Assembly: GCA_023379675.1 (NCBI GenBank)
Contig: JAMCPL010000016.1
Span: 55,897 to 119,896 of the forward strand
From: Actinomycetota bacterium
GTDB taxonomy: Bacteria > Actinomycetota > Acidimicrobiia > Acidimicrobiales > JAMCPL01
DNA length: 64,000 nucleotides
Direction of reading: 5' to 3'
Numbering within the stretch: position 1 is the stretch's first letter; every line of letters begins with the position of its first letter. The position numbers and the translations under genes were made by a program. The notes below the pieces were generated by a model that saw only the letters and a list, made by a program, of their open reading frames with translations, was not told where the DNA came from and ran no database searches. Of the stretch, positions 8,227 to 19,100 are shown in pieces.

Positions 8227-10665
8227 TCAGGATGCTGGAGATGCAACGGTAAGCGCCGCCTCACGTACCTCCGTTGCAAAGTCGATTGCCCTGGCCTCCA
8301 TGTTGGAGTGCGCAAGCTGAGCGGTGGCGACCACCTTAGCACCCTTGCTCTCGAACGCCTTCGCCACCACCCTGGACACGTTCTTCGGAGACACGCCGTA
8401 GGTGCAGAACACGGCCACCCTCTTGCCCCCAAGTCTCGGGAGCCCTTCCATCCAGGCTCGCGTAGTCTTGGCCGGCTTCACTCCGGCGAAGACAAACCCC
8501 TCCACCCATGTTCCGAGCACGATAAGATCCGCCCATGCCATCTCCGCCAAGCCCACCCTGGAGATCGGCAGGAACTTCACGGAGGCGCCCCTACCCCTCA
8601 ATGATCCCGCTACGATAGACGCTGCCTTCTCGGTGTGGCCGGTGAGCGAATCATAGACAACCAGCACCCGTCTGGCGCTACCGCCAGTACTACCACCTGT
8701 ACCACCTGTATCGCCTGTGTAAGTGGCCCCTGATCCAGCCCCAGCCGATCCTGTGCTCAAGTGACTCCTCCTTGCAGGGATCGATGGGCGGGAGCGCAGT
8801 ATGGCCTCTGCAGCCCTCTTGCCCTGGGACATCGACTCCACAACCGTCGATGGACCGATCAAGGCATCCCCGGCTACCCAGGTCCTGTCACGCACCGCAA
8901 GTGACGCTGACATCAGACCCATCTCGCGGTTGACCGAAAGAGTGCCTACCGGATTGGAGTTGCAGAACTTCGATGCATCGTTGTGCAGTATGCCACTCGC
9001 CACCCAGCGCCTATCGGGCATACCTTTGGCCACCTTGCGGATGGGCGTTCCCGGGAGGTACTTGGCAAGCTCGGCATCGACCCTGTACCCCATGGCCATC
9101 ACCACAAGATCAATCTCGACAGTGCGCACCTTGTCCTTCAGCACTTTCGGAAGTTTTGACCTGTCGTTCTGTACCGTAGATGCGAGCACGGCCCTCTTTA
9201 CACGGCCGTTTTCCCCTTGGAACTCAATCAAGGTGCTGGAGAAGTTGGCTTCGACGCCCTCCGCTTCGGCCTCGGCGAGTTCGTCCGGCCTCACCAGTGC
9301 AAAACGCCTATCCAGCCAGTCGACGCAGATCGCCTGTGAAGCCCCAAGACGAAGAGCCGAACGGGCCACGTCCATTGCGGTATTACCTGCGCCAAGGACG
9401 AGAACCCTCGGCCCTTTGGCAGGATGGGAAGTGCCGGTTAGACTGGTTCCGGCCGCCTCGCCGGAGCCGGTACCGGCCAACTCAAAGCCACTGCCAGCCG
9501 ACTTGTTGCCCAACCGAACCCTGTTGAAAACCTCCTCGACATCTACCGCCTCGCCGGAGCCGGTACCGATTGCACCTGGAAGGCCGACCTCCTCTATACC
9601 CTCCCTCGTATCGAGAGCATCCTTCGCCCTCTTCAGGAACCAGGTGGCATCGGTGATACCGTCGAGGTCGGCGCCCGGAACCGGAAGCCTGATCGGCTTG
9701 CTCGCACCATGACACAGTACGACTGCATCCATCTCCGCAAGGAGCCTATCAATGTCGCCGTCCTGCACTTCCACGCCTAAACGAAGATCGACCCCTGCCT
9801 GCTGCAATGTGTCCCACGGGCGCTTCGCCACGGCATCGGGCAGGGTAAAGTCGGGTATACCCCACCTCAGCAACCCTCCCAGATCCCCGTCCTTCTCGAA
9901 CACCGTGACGGATGCACCTGCCTGGACAAGGGTGGAAGCCGCCCCGATACCTGCTGGCCCTGCACCGACTACGGCGACGGACATCCCCTCACCATCATCA
10001 GAGAGCCGCTCGAGCGGTGGCACCGGCTCGTTGTCGGTGATAAAGCGTTCGATCAGGCCAATTGCAACCGGCTTCTCACCAGCCAGCGACCATGAGCAGG
10101 AACCCTCACACTGGGCTGACTGGTCGCATACACGTGAACACACATCCGGAAGGAATGACGTGTTCCGCAAGATCGAGTGGGCACGGGAAAGATCGCCCTC
10201 CCTAACCGCCCGTATGAATCCCGGAATGTCGTTGTGCGCCGGGCAGCCTCTCACGCAGGTGGGGTCAGGGCAGTCGAGGCAGCGCATCGCTTCCTGCCGG
10301 GCAGCATCGACCGATGGGATACCCTTACGCATCTCTTGGTTGTCACCGAGCACCGGATCGAGATGCAACACTTCCCGCTCCACCCGCTCTCCTGCAAGCG
10401 CAGGTCCTTCAATGACGATGGCACTGAACGGGCAGGTTCTCTCACACTGCCTGCAACCCACACACAAGGTGTCATCGCCCTGTGCGATCCATAGGTCAGT
10501 GTGCATCGTAAGTGCGCCTTTCGGACACCGTATTACGCACTCCTGGCAGCCTGCGCAGCGCTCAGCATTTACGTGGATGGACGGCATCGTGAGGGTGCCT
10601 CTCGGTGACCCTGTAGCACCTTCACCTCGGCCTGCAGCGCCGTGCCTCTCTTCCGTAATAGTCAT
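8227..10665 (-). CDS. Ferredoxin - GltD-like FAD/NAD(P) oxidoreductase - flavodoxin fusion
   Basis: CAGCQECVIRCPKG / CVGCRQCERTCPF, CLDCPDPTCVRGCPAHNDIPGFI, VAVVGAGPAGIGAAS, VLVLGAGNTAMDVARSALRLGA, C-terminal RRVLVVYDSLTGHTEKAASIV (flavodoxin). Confidence 0.88.
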   Translation of the reverse strand: MTITEERHGAAGRGEGATGSPRGTLTMPSIHVNAERCAGCQECVIRCPKGALTMHTDLWIAQGDDTLCVGCRQCERTCPFSAIVIEGPALAGERVEREVLHLDPVLGDNQEMRKGIPSVDAARQEAMRCLDCPDPTCVRGCPAHNDIPGFIRAVREGDLSRAHSILRNTSFLPDVCSRVCDQSAQCEGSCSWSLAGEKPVAIGLIERFITDNEPVPPLERLSDDGEGMSVAVVGAGPAGIGAASTLVQAGASVTVFEKDGDLGGLLRWGIPDFTLPDAVAKRPWDTLQQAGVDLRLGVEVQDGDIDRLLAEMDAVVLCHGASKPIRLPVPGADLDGITDATWFLKRAKDALDTREGIEEVGLPGAIGTGSGEAVDVEEVFNRVRLGNKSAGSGFELAGTGSGEAAGTSLTGTSHPAKGPRVLVLGAGNTAMDVARSALRLGASQAICVDWLDRRFALVRPDELAEAEAEGVEANFSSTLIEFQGENGRVKRAVLASTVQNDRSKLPKVLKDKVRTVEIDLVVMAMGYRVDAELAKYLPGTPIRKVAKGMPDRRWVASGILHNDASKFCNSNPVGTLSVNREMGLMSASLAVRDRTWVAGDALIGPSTVVESMSQGKRAAEAILRSRPSIPARRSHLSTGSAGAGSGATYTGDTGGTGGSTGGSARRVLVVYDSLTGHTEKAASIVAGSLRGRGASVKFLPISRVGLAEMAWADLIVLGTWVEGFVFAGVKPAKTTRAWMEGLPRLGGKRVAVFCTYGVSPKNVSRVVAKAFESKGAKVVATAQLAHSNMEARAIDFATEVREAALTVASPAS

Positions 10666-10857
10666 GATGCAAAATCTCCTTTCCGGCGCTCGTAGCTGTT
10701 ATGCTTACGACCAAGCCTGTTACCGTTCCTTGCCATTCCTTACAATTCCTTGTTGTTCCTTACCGCTCTCTGCTATTTCCCGTGCCGGCTACCCGTCATC
10801 TGTCTCCCTGCCTGCCTTTGCCTACCACTTGCCTGCTCACGCCTGTAATTCTACTCA

Positions 10858-12810
10858 TCACGACGCAGCATGCATGGGGATGTAGAGCAACAGCATGCTC
10901 ATCCCTATGGCCACCACCATGAAGATGGACATTGCCTTTGCCAACGCGGGACGGCTTGCCAATGAAGCCATATCCCTCTTGAATATCCTCTTCATCACCC
11001 AGAGCGATAGGAGCAGGCCGGCCGCCATAACGGCAAGCTGTATGCCTACGATCTGCCACCCGATATACGATGGCAGGTTGTCAAAGCTCTTCACGTGCTG
11101 AGCAAAAATAGTCATGTTGTACCATCCGGTATGCACGCCGAGTTCTCCAAGGACGGAACTGACCACTCTGGGCGTATGCTTGATGAACCTGGGTAGCTGC
11201 CGGGCAAGGTAGTCGGCCGCTGTCACCGGTATGAGGGCGTAGGCGAATGGTACATACCATTGCTTCCACGAGGAAGCGATTCTCTTCTTAGTAGTCTGTT
11301 TGGCGGTCTGTGGATGCAACCCGATGCTGCCAGACACGGCGCCGGTACCATCACTGCCACTATCGCCATACTGCGCTGAGCGAAGCTGTCCGTCACCACT
11401 TGAGCCATCGCGCACCAGCGTGCTGACACCTCCAGCTTCTCCTGTCATGCTACCGTGACCCAGACTACTCTCCGACCTTGCTCCAGCACCAGCATAGGAT
11501 AATTTGCCTGATGATGCAGCCGATGAAGTGTTTATCAGGAGTCCTTCGCTCACCTCGCCATATGCCGTAGTGCGCCCATCTATGGAGCTATCATAAGCCA
11601 TACTCACGCTCTGCCTGCGTGCTGCCACGGCCCGTATAGCCAGCCCCGCACCGACTACCACCAGTGCAAAGACCGCTATGAGCCCAAGGTAATCTATAGG
11701 ATTGGGATAGGGGATACCTGTGTACTTGGTAAGCCAGGCATCTGCAGTGGCGTAGATGTTCAATGCGTTCACCTGCTGGAACACGACCAGGCCGAGCAGG
11801 AGTGACACTCCAAGAGCGATGTCCACCCGGCGCTTGCTCGGAGCCACGACCGAGGTAAGGGGCTTCTGCACAAAGAGACCTATATTGCCGTACGGGCATG
11901 CCTTGTAACATTCGCTGCATAGCCCGCAGAGCAGGTTCGAGTCCGCGCTGCCCGGCCAGGTGTACCACGGGCAACCAAAGCCCTTCTCGTTGCCTCTCAT
12001 GCAGTCCTTGGTCGGGCACGATATGCATTTCTCGCGATCTCTGGTGCGGAAGCCGGCCACCGACCCCATTGCTCCGACAGTGCCGATCAGGGAGGATAGC
12101 GGGCAGATGTAGCGGCAGAAGGTCCTGCGCTCGAAGAGTAGGAAGACTATGAGAGCAGAGCCGACAATGCCCATTACCATGAAGCTGGTGTCATATGCAG
12201 GACCCGGACCGGCTATATTGAAGAACTCCTCTATCCAAGTAAGAATTATGAATGTAGTTACGGATATAAGTAGCCCATATCCTGCCCACTTTTCAGGAAG
12301 CTTCCAACCCAGACCCAGTGCCTTCTGGGTACGCTTGAAGAATGCCTTGCGCTGTATCCACTCACCGAACCCACCAAACGGGCACATCGAACACCACGCC
12401 CTCCCCACGACCACCATCATCACAAATACGAGGCAGAACCACACATACCAGGTAATGGCGGCACCGAAACTGCGACCCGGGGCCAGACTCGGAAAGACCA
12501 GACCAAGCACAATCACAGCCCAGAAGATCACCTGATTGGGGAGTATAAGAAAGAACTGGAACTTCCTCGACTGCATAGCTCTAGCCAGCAGCTTGCCCAG
12601 CACCGGGATGCGCGTCACATCGATAGGCGGGTCGGTCTCGGCAAATCTGGTCCTAGCCGCCCTGCGCTCCGGTGGGCGCAAACGCACCTTGATTGGCGCC
12701 GGTCCGGGCGGGGGCTGCACCGAAGCATTGTCCTCCGGTGACCACGGATCCGCGAGTCCGGTATCCTCCGCCGCTCTCGTCGCTTGCATCTCTTCTGTTA
12801 CCGTCACCAT
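10858..12810 (-). CDS. NapH/NosR-like membrane polyferredoxin
   Basis: CSMCPFGGFGEWIQRK, CRYICPLSSLIG, CISCPTKDC, CGLCSECYKACPYG and several TM segments; start moved to ATG 12810 because AAAGGAG lies just upstream. Confidence 0.85.
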   Translation of the reverse strand: MVTVTEEMQATRAAEDTGLADPWSPEDNASVQPPPGPAPIKVRLRPPERRAARTRFAETDPPIDVTRIPVLGKLLARAMQSRKFQFFLILPNQVIFWAVIVLGLVFPSLAPGRSFGAAITWYVWFCLVFVMMVVVGRAWCSMCPFGGFGEWIQRKAFFKRTQKALGLGWKLPEKWAGYGLLISVTTFIILTWIEEFFNIAGPGPAYDTSFMVMGIVGSALIVFLLFERRTFCRYICPLSSLIGTVGAMGSVAGFRTRDREKCISCPTKDCMRGNEKGFGCPWYTWPGSADSNLLCGLCSECYKACPYGNIGLFVQKPLTSVVAPSKRRVDIALGVSLLLGLVVFQQVNALNIYATADAWLTKYTGIPYPNPIDYLGLIAVFALVVVGAGLAIRAVAARRQSVSMAYDSSIDGRTTAYGEVSEGLLINTSSAASSGKLSYAGAGARSESSLGHGSMTGEAGGVSTLVRDGSSGDGQLRSAQYGDSGSDGTGAVSGSIGLHPQTAKQTTKKRIASSWKQWYVPFAYALIPVTAADYLARQLPRFIKHTPRVVSSVLGELGVHTGWYNMTIFAQHVKSFDNLPSYIGWQIVGIQLAVMAAGLLLSLWVMKRIFKRDMASLASRPALAKAMSIFMVVAIGMSMLLLYIPMHAAS

Positions 12811-13080
12811 TACTCCTTTCAAGGGTAAGGGGCCTCTCCGCAACACGTTCCCAACATGTACATCGTGCCCAGATCGATCACTCCCGCGATTATCGCCTTC
12901 ATGACGCCGCTCGGACACATATGGACAGGTCCCTGAACCCGTACCCAACTGCGTAGCACCCCATCGGAAATGCTCCGCAGTCACCTGCTGGGCTCTCTCG
13001 ACAGGACTCCCGCATATATGCTTGCATGCTCTACCTATAGGGTGCGCTTTTTTGGAAGGGGCGACCAGGGTACAAAAGCA

Positions 13081-13105
13081 CCTACGTAGTGACCAATTAC
13101 GTAGG
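13081..13105. promoter_or_regulatory. Perfect inverted repeat CCTACGTA-N9-TACGTAGG, candidate response-regulator operator
   Basis: 8-bp arms 13081-13088 and 13098-13105, between the kinase stop and the polyferredoxin gene. Confidence 0.6.
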
Positions 13106-13114
13106 GGACTACCC

Positions 13115-14227
13115 CTATACGTACGGTACGTGTGCCCGTACGGTACTTCCTCTACCGGGCGCGGATTGTACGTAGAGATTCCCGCCTACGAGTTGGGCGC
13201 GCTCGTACATGCCCAACATGCCGAAGTGCTCACCGTGATAGAACCCGTCGGGCCCAATAAAGCCCAATCCGCCCGATCCGGTGGAACCTCCGGATAGGAA
13301 GTCGTCCGATACCCGGAATCCGATCCCGTCATCGACTATCTCCAATTCTACGGCATCCTCTCCGAAGTGGAGAGTCATACTGCCATGACGGGCACCCGCA
13401 TGCCGGGCCACGTTGGAGAGTGCTTCTTGCGCGATTCGGTATAGTGCGAGTTCCGTGGAGTCATCAAGGATGCGTGATGGCGCCTTTCCCAACACCTCGA
13501 ACTCTACATCAAGTGAATCGGTGGCTGCATCCTCCGCCAACCTCGCCAAGGCCACTTCGAGACCAAGATCTTCCAGCGCGGGCGGCCTCAGCCCCCTTAC
13601 CACCTCCCGGAGACCCTTTACCGACTCGTCGACAAGCTGGCGTGCCTGGGCCATGGCGTCCCTCGCACTGCCAGGCAGATCGGGGGCTTTGCTGACCGCG
13701 GATACCTTCCTTCCAAGCTGGATCAGAGTCTGCAGCGTCTCGTCATGCAACTCGCGAGCAATGCGGCTGCGCTCCTCCTCCAGCCCGGAGAGCACGGCCT
13801 GAGCATATGCCTCCACCTTGGACCTTGCGGCCTTGTAGGCATCATTGAGGTCATGCTCCCGCTGCATGCGCCAGCCGGCAAACACTCCCACCACGATGAC
13901 AATAGCCACCATGATGATATCGCCCGTCATGTCCAGCGTCTCCCCGTGAATGCCATCAATCACAATGTCGGGAATCCACAAGATGACCACCCATGCTGTC
14001 AGGGCGACCGATCCACTCAGCCCGAAGCGCAACGCCCCGTAGAGTATGGGAAGTATGAGAAGCGCAGGTACATCACTGTCCGGGAATATATTGAAGGCAT
14101 GGCTATCAAGCAACATCTGCCCACCAACAATGCCCGCGCAAAGCGCCACGGCCACCCAGAATCTCCAATCCCTGAAAGGACCCGTGCCCGTAGATACTGG
14201 TACCCGGTAGGGAACGCTCGACGGCAT
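13115..14227 (-). CDS. Sensor histidine kinase, HisKA_3 (NarX/LiaS-type)
   Basis: EEERSRIARELHDETLQTLIQLG; EALSNVARHAGARH; VDDGIGF; HFGMLGMYERAQLVGGNLYVQSAPGRGS; N-terminal TM segments. Confidence 0.93.
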   Translation of the reverse strand: MPSSVPYRVPVSTGTGPFRDWRFWVAVALCAGIVGGQMLLDSHAFNIFPDSDVPALLILPILYGALRFGLSGSVALTAWVVILWIPDIVIDGIHGETLDMTGDIIMVAIVIVVGVFAGWRMQREHDLNDAYKAARSKVEAYAQAVLSGLEEERSRIARELHDETLQTLIQLGRKVSAVSKAPDLPGSARDAMAQARQLVDESVKGLREVVRGLRPPALEDLGLEVALARLAEDAATDSLDVEFEVLGKAPSRILDDSTELALYRIAQEALSNVARHAGARHGSMTLHFGEDAVELEIVDDGIGFRVSDDFLSGGSTGSGGLGFIGPDGFYHGEHFGMLGMYERAQLVGGNLYVQSAPGRGSTVRAHVPYV

Positions 14228-14238
14228 CGCCGGTCGAC

Positions 14239-15003
14239 CTAGGAAGTCGATGGCATGGTTCCGGACCCGTATCCGGGCATGGTTCCGGGCAGCTTGCCGT
14301 CAGTACTCGTGGCCGCAGCACTGGTATTAGCACCACTGGCGGTGGCAGCCGTGCTTACAAGGCCCTTTTCCATGGCAAATACCGAGAGCCTGGTCCTCGA
14401 ATTGACCCCGAGCTTGTCGAAGATATGTCGAATATGAGTCTCAACCGTGCGTCTGGATATGTCAAGCCTGTCCGCAATGGCCTTGTTGGAGAGGCCCTCC
14501 ACCACCATCTTCACCACCTCGAGTTCCCGGTCCGAAAGCGTGGATGGCGGGCCTGACTCTGCCGGCAGGTCGTCGGCTCCCTCCCTCAGCCCCATCGCCA
14601 AGGACCTGTCGACCACCACCGCCCCTGATCGCAGGGCATATATGGCATTGATGATCTCCTCGTCAGGAGCACTCTTCAGAAGGTAACCAGAGACCCCCGC
14701 CGCCAGCGCCGAGCGCAGGTAATCGCTGTCACCGTAGGCTGACAGTACGAGCAATTTCATCTGCGGAAACTCTTTGGACAGCCGCTTGGCAAACTCTATA
14801 CCGCTCTCACCAGGAAGCCGCACATCGAGGACGATGATATCCGGAATGCGCTCCTTGATCAATATGTACGCATCCTTGGAGTTGCCGGCCTCCCCCACCA
14901 CCAGCACATCCCCGTGTTCCTCCAGTATCTCCTTCGTACCCTGGCGCACGACCGGATGATCGTCGACCAGCACCACACTCAACTGATGATTTTCCACCAA
15001 CAT
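14239..15003 (-). CDS. NarL/LuxR-family response regulator
   Basis: VVLVDDHPVVRQG; DIIVLDVRLPGESG; LSDRELEVVKMVVEGLSNKAIADRLDISRRTVETHIRHIFDKLGV. Confidence 0.95.
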   Translation of the reverse strand: MLVENHQLSVVLVDDHPVVRQGTKEILEEHGDVLVVGEAGNSKDAYILIKERIPDIIVLDVRLPGESGIEFAKRLSKEFPQMKLLVLSAYGDSDYLRSALAAGVSGYLLKSAPDEEIINAIYALRSGAVVVDRSLAMGLREGADDLPAESGPPSTLSDRELEVVKMVVEGLSNKAIADRLDISRRTVETHIRHIFDKLGVNSRTRLSVFAMEKGLVSTAATASGANTSAAATSTDGKLPGTMPGYGSGTMPSTS

Positions 15004-15388
15004 ACCCCATAACCTACTTTCACGAGACCAATCGACCGAGAACTATACAAACTTTACCTGGGCACCTTCAGCACCTATACTAGCCATTCTGCACTGTGGC
15101 GACGGGAATACCAACGGTGGGTGCACGGATAACGACGCCGTATTTACCCCGACCCTCCATACGTATTTACCGCACCATACGCACAATCAATGCGTGCCAG
15201 CCCACCGTGGTTCTTCGCATAAATGTGCTGACGGACCTCACCGTACCATGCGAAGCCATGAGAATTACCCAGCGTACCTATCACCATGCGGCACCTAGCC
15301 ACTCTTTCCTGCCCAAATCCACTCCGATTGACTTCTTAGCGCACGCGCCAACCGCCCTGTCCATCCCCTCGGCACCCAACTGATAAGA

Positions 15389-16060
15389 TTGACCTCAGTG
15401 GAAGGCACTCCTATCACAATACTGCTCGCTGACGATCACGCCGTCGTAAGGGAAGGGATACGCCAGATAATCGAACGCAGCGCCGACATGCAAGTGATCG
15501 GGGAGGCGGGTGACGGTGAAACAGCCATCGAACTGGCTCGCCGCTCGCTGCCCCAGGTGGCGTTACTCGACATCCGCCTCCCTGGAATCACCGGGATAGA
15601 GGCGGCACAGCAGATATCTAAAGTGTCACCAGAGACGAAAGTCCTCATCTTGAGCGCATACGCCGAGCAGGCGTACATAGAAGCGGCCATGGAGGCCGGG
15701 GTGCATGGATACCTGTTGAAAAGCGCACCGGGCCGGGTGCTCCTGGACTCGATCCGAGCAGTACGCTCCGGAGCTATGGTGCTGGATAGCTCGCTGCCAA
15801 GAGGTCCTATCGGCCACCCCGTCGATCACCCACCGGATGACGGTGAAACTCCGGTACTCACTCCACGGGAACTGGAGATAGTTGCTCTGGTCACCAAGGG
15901 ATATCGCAACAAGCAGATCGCAATGGAGCTGGGAGTGTCCCTAAGGACCGTAGAGAGCCACTTGGAGCACATCTTCGACAAGGTGGGCAGCACCTCCCGT
16001 ACAGAGCTCTCCATGTTCGCAGTGGCCCACGGCTGGGTCGATCCAAACCGGGACGACTAG
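15389..16060 (+). CDS. NarL/LuxR-family response regulator (second paralog, divergent)
   Basis: ILLADDHAVVREG; VALLDIRLPGITG; LTPRELEIVALVTKGYRNKQIAMELGVSLRTVESHLEHIFDKVG. Confidence 0.95.
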   Translation: MTSVEGTPITILLADDHAVVREGIRQIIERSADMQVIGEAGDGETAIELARRSLPQVALLDIRLPGITGIEAAQQISKVSPETKVLILSAYAEQAYIEAAMEAGVHGYLLKSAPGRVLLDSIRAVRSGAMVLDSSLPRGPIGHPVDHPPDDGETPVLTPRELEIVALVTKGYRNKQIAMELGVSLRTVESHLEHIFDKVGSTSRTELSMFAVAHGWVDPNRDD

Positions 16061-16115
16061 GACTTATCCGCTACAGTGGTGGTTGACAGCCTGGGAACGC
16101 TCCCCTGAACAGAGA

Positions 16116-16143
16116 GAAGCGCCAGGCAAACGCCTGGCGCTTC
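16116..16143. terminator. Bidirectional terminator hairpin between convergent genes
   Basis: GAAGCGCCAGGC-AAAC-GCCTGGCGCTTC, perfect 12-bp stem, 4-nt loop. Confidence 0.8.
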
Positions 16144-16194
16144 TTCATTCGGAACGCCCGTAGTGAGCGCAGGATACCCGAGATTTCTGTAGTA

Positions 16195-19100
16195 CTACGA
16201 CGTAGCCGCCGTAAACCATCCCGACACATCGACAAGCACGTTGACACTGCCACTTCCACCGCCATTGGCAATATTCACCGTACCACTCGAAGTGAGCCCG
16301 CCAATCACCATGTTCGCACTAGTGGTGCCAACCCCAAAGTTGACGTCTGAAGTCGTCGGAGCAGTACTGCCTGAATATACCGTCAGGTAACCTCCACCGG
16401 TTCCACCGGTTGCAGTGACATTGCCAACAAACGCAGTTGCGCTGCTCGGTATACTATCAATACCTGTCACCTGAGCGGTGATCGACTTGCCTGCCGATAC
16501 CGCCCCCAGCGTCGCATTGGCACTGGGCAGGTTTTCAGAAGCACAGAAGCTCGGCGCTGACGACACGCTGCACCTGGTATCCACAATCCTTGCCGGTGTG
16601 ACCGGGTTGAATAGCGAACCAGTCTGGCTGGTGGATGACCCATCGGTGTAGTAGCCGCTCACGTCCACTATGAAGTTGGCGGTGCCGGAATTGTTATAGA
16701 GCGTGATTGCCCCATTGGCACCGACTTCTACGATCACCCTGTTCGGTACGGTCTGGCCGGCAATCCAGTTGACGGTTGACACCGTAGCCTTGCTGGCGCC
16801 TGCAGGGTAGGCGGTGAAGTAACCGCTACTGGATGTGTTAACTGCAGTGAGATTCAACACCACTGCAGATACTCCACTTGATGGGACCGGACCAACACCA
16901 GTTACCGTGACGTTCTCAGTCTTGCCTGCACCGAGGGTAACGAGCTTACCATTGGCACTCGGAATGGCCGAGCAGTAGCTGCTTGTTATACCAGTAGGCA
17001 ACGGCGACTCGCTGCACCTGCTGTCCGCCAATCTTGTCGGAGTGACGGCATTGTAAAGACCAGCGGGTGTACTACCCGGAGGTGCGTAGTAGCCCTCTAT
17101 GTCCACTATGTAGTTCACAGCGCCACTCGTGCCGCCATTGGCCACGCTAATCTCACCATTCGAGGTGTTTACAGGCACCGTCACCAGGTTGGTAACCACC
17201 TTAGTGGTAGATGTCCAGTTGAGACTGGAAACCACCGCAGGGGTCGAGCCCTCAGGATAGATGCTCAAGTAACCGCCACCAGTCATATTGACTGCAGTCA
17301 CATTAACCACAACGGCTGTAGCGGTCAACGGAATGGCATCCACGCCGGTTACGGCCACATTCTCGGACTTACCTGCCGCCAGGGTACCAAGAGATGCATT
17401 TGCACTCGGCAGGTTCTCACCAGCACAGTAGCTTGGCGCCGGTGAAGCGCTGCAACGCGTGTCGGCCAGCCTCATCGGGTTCACTGGCGTATATGCATCA
17501 CCGCTAATCGCCACCACATATGTGAACTGATCGGCAGATGAGGTCGCTGACGTGCCTCCAGCGGTGGTGACTGTCACATTGACCGTGCCTGCAGACTCCG
17601 CAGGAGAGGTGGCGACAATCGACGTTGACGAGCTGACCGTTGCGGCGGTCGCAGTCACCGCACCGAACATCACCGTAGCACCAGAGGCAAAATTGGTACC
17701 TGTGATAGTAACTGCGGTACCGCCAGAAGTCGGGCCGGATACTGGGCTGATGCCACTTACCGTAGGCAGCGCAATTATGGTGTAACTCGATGTATTGACA
17801 GGCACAATGTCAGTCGAAGTGTTGACACCGAGTGTGTAGCTGCCCATCGCTGGGTTGGTCACCCCACTTACAGCAACTGTGACAGCGGTCGAATCAGCAA
17901 CCGCAACCGGACTGGTAATAGTAACCGTATCGGTACCACCACCCGAAACGGTAGCAGCAGCGGTAGCATTGACCGTGTAATCACCAGCACTGGTCGGGAA
18001 CACTGTACCGCTTGGGGCAGTGAAGGTAATAGTACCACTGTTGGCGGCAAGCGCACCACTGGAGCTGGTTGTAAAGCCAACCGTGTACGTTGCACTTACA
18101 CCGGCCAGATTGCTGCTTGGACTTGGACCCGTAACGCTTGAGACGGACGAACCAATAGCATAAGAGGCTGTGTCCACAGGTACCGTATCCGACGACGTGT
18201 TCACCGCCATGGTATAGCTACCACTGGATGGATTAGTGACACCCGATATGGCAACCTTCACTACCGACGAATTGCCTATCGCAATCGGCGTGGTGATCGT
18301 AACCGCACTCGTGCCACCACCACTCAGTGTCGTTACTGCAGTACCACCTACCGTGTAATCCGATGCAGCAGAGGGAAATATCGTACCGCTCGGAGACGTG
18401 GTTAGAGTAATCGTACCGCTACCCGCCGCCAGTGCGCCAGTTGTGCTGGTCGTGAAGCCAACAGTGTAGGTGGCACTAGTAGCCGGTGTCGCCGGACTTG
18501 GCGATGGCCCCGTTAGGCTTGACACCGCACCTGTGATTTGATAGCTACCGGTGGAACTGGGAGCCAGATCAGCCGAAGTATTTACATTCAACATGTAAGT
18601 TCCTGCGGGTGGATTGACAACACCCACGATAACAATGCTAACCGGCATAGTGACACCCACCGCCGTGGGAGTGGTGATGGTAGCCGTCGAGTCCGAGTTA
18701 CTAAGTGCAACCGTAGATGCCGCTACAGCAGCACCGCTATTCACACTGACCGTATATGCCGACGCCGCAGACGGGAACACGGTACCCGCAGGCGCTGCGA
18801 GGGTGATCGTACCCGTTCCAGCCGAAAGCGCACCGCTGGAACTGGTTGAGAAGCCCACAGTATACTGCGCAGACTCGCCAGAACCCTTCAGCGTCATCGA
18901 AACACTAGGACTACTGACTGCACTCTCGATCGTGTAGCTCGAGGTAGGCACGACAGCTTGATCCGCCGAAGTACTTAGATACTCGCTGTAGGTGCCGGGC
19001 GAAGGATTGGTAACACCGTTGATCACAAGTGTTCCTGCGGCGGAATCAGCAATACTCTGCAGCGGCTGTAACTCCACTTGGGCACAACTCCATCCACTTA

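Noticed and set aside
8801-9712. 303-aa plus-strand ORF opposite the GltD fusion
   Set aside because: Shadow ORF on the complementary strand of a strongly supported gene
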